Source: Neelides folsomi (lineage: Eukaryota > Arthropoda > Collembola > Neelipleona > Neelidae). From it: a DNA stretch of 31,872 nucleotides. Under the pieces are notes generated by a model. That model did not search any database. It saw only the letters and a list, made by a program, of their open reading frames with translations, and was not told where the DNA came from. Numbering within the stretch: position 1 is the first letter of the stretch; every line of letters begins with the position of its first letter. A program made the position numbers and the translations under genes. Where the stretch lies: the NCBI GenBank assembly GCA_034687125.1, contig JAQGBZ010000564.1:1-31872 (forward strand), in the 5' to 3' direction. Of this stretch, positions 30,444 to 31,872 are shown one piece after another.

Positions 30444-31872
30444 CTTCTTAAATAAAGTCTTCTATTATAACGTATTTTGCTATCGACTGGGATGAGCACA
30501 GTATATGAGTGAGCAGCAAGACATTTCAACTTGACAATGACAACTTACAATACTTACAAACTATGGCACATGAGACGACGACAAAAACGACAACGAGAAA
30601 AGGAAGACAGAAATTTCGTCGTGAAGTCAAATCAAGTCATCAAGTTGTGTGTTGTGTTCGTGAAATTTTACGCGAGATTTTTTAAAATTGTAGTAGGATT
30701 TTGTTCGTTGGCTAAATTGATTTTCTCAAATGTACAAAATCCAATTCTAACTCGCTCTCCTAAATAATTTTCTGTAAAATCAATTGATAATAGATAATCA
30801 ATCAGTAATCATAAATCATAATAGTAGGAGTATCATTTAATTTCTCGTATTAATTCTTAAATAAGTTATTTAAGCTTGATATTTTCTAATTATAAGCTAG
30901 CAGATAGTTAATAGAATTTTTCATAAGTTCCATGTTATAAATTAGTTTTTCTATTATAGGATTGTTAGTAGAAAACTGTATCAGTATAAGTAGTATGTAC
31001 CTACATAAATTATTACTTTATTACATACCTATTACCTATATAATATAAATACATTACCTTCTATAATATAAATAATTTAATTTAATCATGTTTCATTTGC
31101 GACTTCTGCCTTTCACCCACCCATTAAAATATAGATTAGGTAATAAATAAAAGTTAATAGATATTAGTTTTAAAATTAATGTCCAAAGATCAATGACGAA
31201 TCTTAAATTCCTCATTGTTTGTCAATCATCTAAAACAATGTAATTACAAAATAAATCATTGTTATAATAGTTAAGTGTAAACTCATTATGTACTGCTAAC
31301 AAACGTATTATAATTGGGAAATTGGGAATTATAAATTATTAATTGCTATAATAATGATAGAAATGAAATTGTTAATCTTTTAAATGGCTTTAATCCCCCC
31401 TACCTAATCACCATCATTGTTAATAAATAAATTAAGTATACCATAGGCATACATTTTAAATCGTTCATGTCATGTCACTAATATTGCCACATCTCAAAGG
31501 TTTTATACAATTAATATGTGTAAACTAGATTAGAACTGCCATAATTGAAGGTGATAATTTTTATTATATATAAAATGTCATCTGCTTTTGATTCGTGTTT
31601 AACAACTAATAATAACTAATCGATTTTAGAATTATTGGGAATAGCAAAATTTATATATTACATATAGTATAAAGAAAATATAGGTATAAGGAAAATATAT
31701 AGCAAAGCTTATGGTTAACGATGGAGGTACTGACATTGAGAAAAGGAAAATGGTTTTCATTTAATATTAGTTTATTGAGAATATGAGGAAATATGTTACA
31801 TGAGAAAAAACAATGGAATAATATATTTATGAATAATCTTTGAATTTAGATATATTATATCTCAAAACAATA
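30444..31872. other. Right flank without a recognised gene
   Basis: The first 100 bases carry the BTB gene's 5' UTR/promoter side. A plus-strand open frame at 30531-30767 is unsupported (see rejected items). The rest is AT-rich with no exon, RNA or repeat that I could define. Confidence 0.5.

Noticed and set aside
30531..30767. Plus-strand frame with an Arg/Lys-rich start
   Set aside because: It lies in the promoter side of the BTB gene, has no domain and no acceptable gene structure; simple ACGACGAC-type repeats account for the basic stretch.
1..31872. tRNA, rRNA, CRISPR and viral insertions
   Set aside because: I looked for cloverleaf arms, regular spacer arrays and viral polymerase or capsid-like frames by eye and saw none; a covariance-model scan could still find a tRNA.

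Overview
This is an AT-rich eukaryotic nuclear window, most likely from a hexapod. Coding regions are split by short GT-AG introns, mostly 55-190 bp. The gene content is arthropod-like: an ELOVL6-type elongase, a cytochrome b5/front-end desaturase, an insect-type fatty acyl-CoA reductase (FAR), a divergent ionotropic receptor (IR), small secreted cysteine-rich proteins, and Tc1, hAT, mariner and LINE debris. A springtail or a nematoceran fly would fit; the sequence alone does not settle it. I saw no prokaryotic features, no CRISPR array and no rRNA or tRNA that I could defend.

Left third (1-8.8 kb, plus strand). A mariner-type MITE lies in otherwise gene-free DNA. Next come the last exon of a probable chitin-binding secreted peptide (about 1943-2224), a complete five-exon ELOVL6-like elongase (2674-3893, 271 aa), a one-exon secreted Cys-rich protein with a TATA/initiator promoter (5039-5410), and a complete four-exon cytochrome b5-desaturase fusion (7112-8749, 398 aa). 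The exon joins of both enzymes were checked for phase and keep every family motif.

Middle (8.9-20.3 kb). A 1.4 kb Tc1 element has TA target duplications, 44-bp inverted repeats and a transposase with an intron-like interruption and one frameshift. Then come an intronless 836-aa IR (minus), a broken partial copy of a FAR gene, the intact six-exon FAR gene (minus, 476 aa), gene-poor DNA with small inverted repeats, and a two-exon secreted Gly/Gln-rich protein (plus).

Right third (20.4-31.9 kb). A subtilisin-like protease gene (minus) is dead: a 502-bp foldback element with a perfect 9-bp target duplication splits it, there are further frameshifts, and the catalytic serine is lost. A non-autonomous hAT element (8-bp duplication) carries a 5'-truncated LINE nested inside it (15-bp duplication). 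A four-exon calaxin/EFCAB1-like EF-hand gene (minus) has a stray decayed copy of its last exon downstream. A four-exon BTB protein gene (minus) is followed by a leucine-rich-repeat gene (minus) whose 5' half has an in-frame stop and two compensating poly-A frameshifts. The last 1.4 kb shows no gene.

The elongase, desaturase and FAR are three steps of fatty-acid modification within 15 kb. They belong to unrelated families and are not on one strand, so shared function is possible but not shown.
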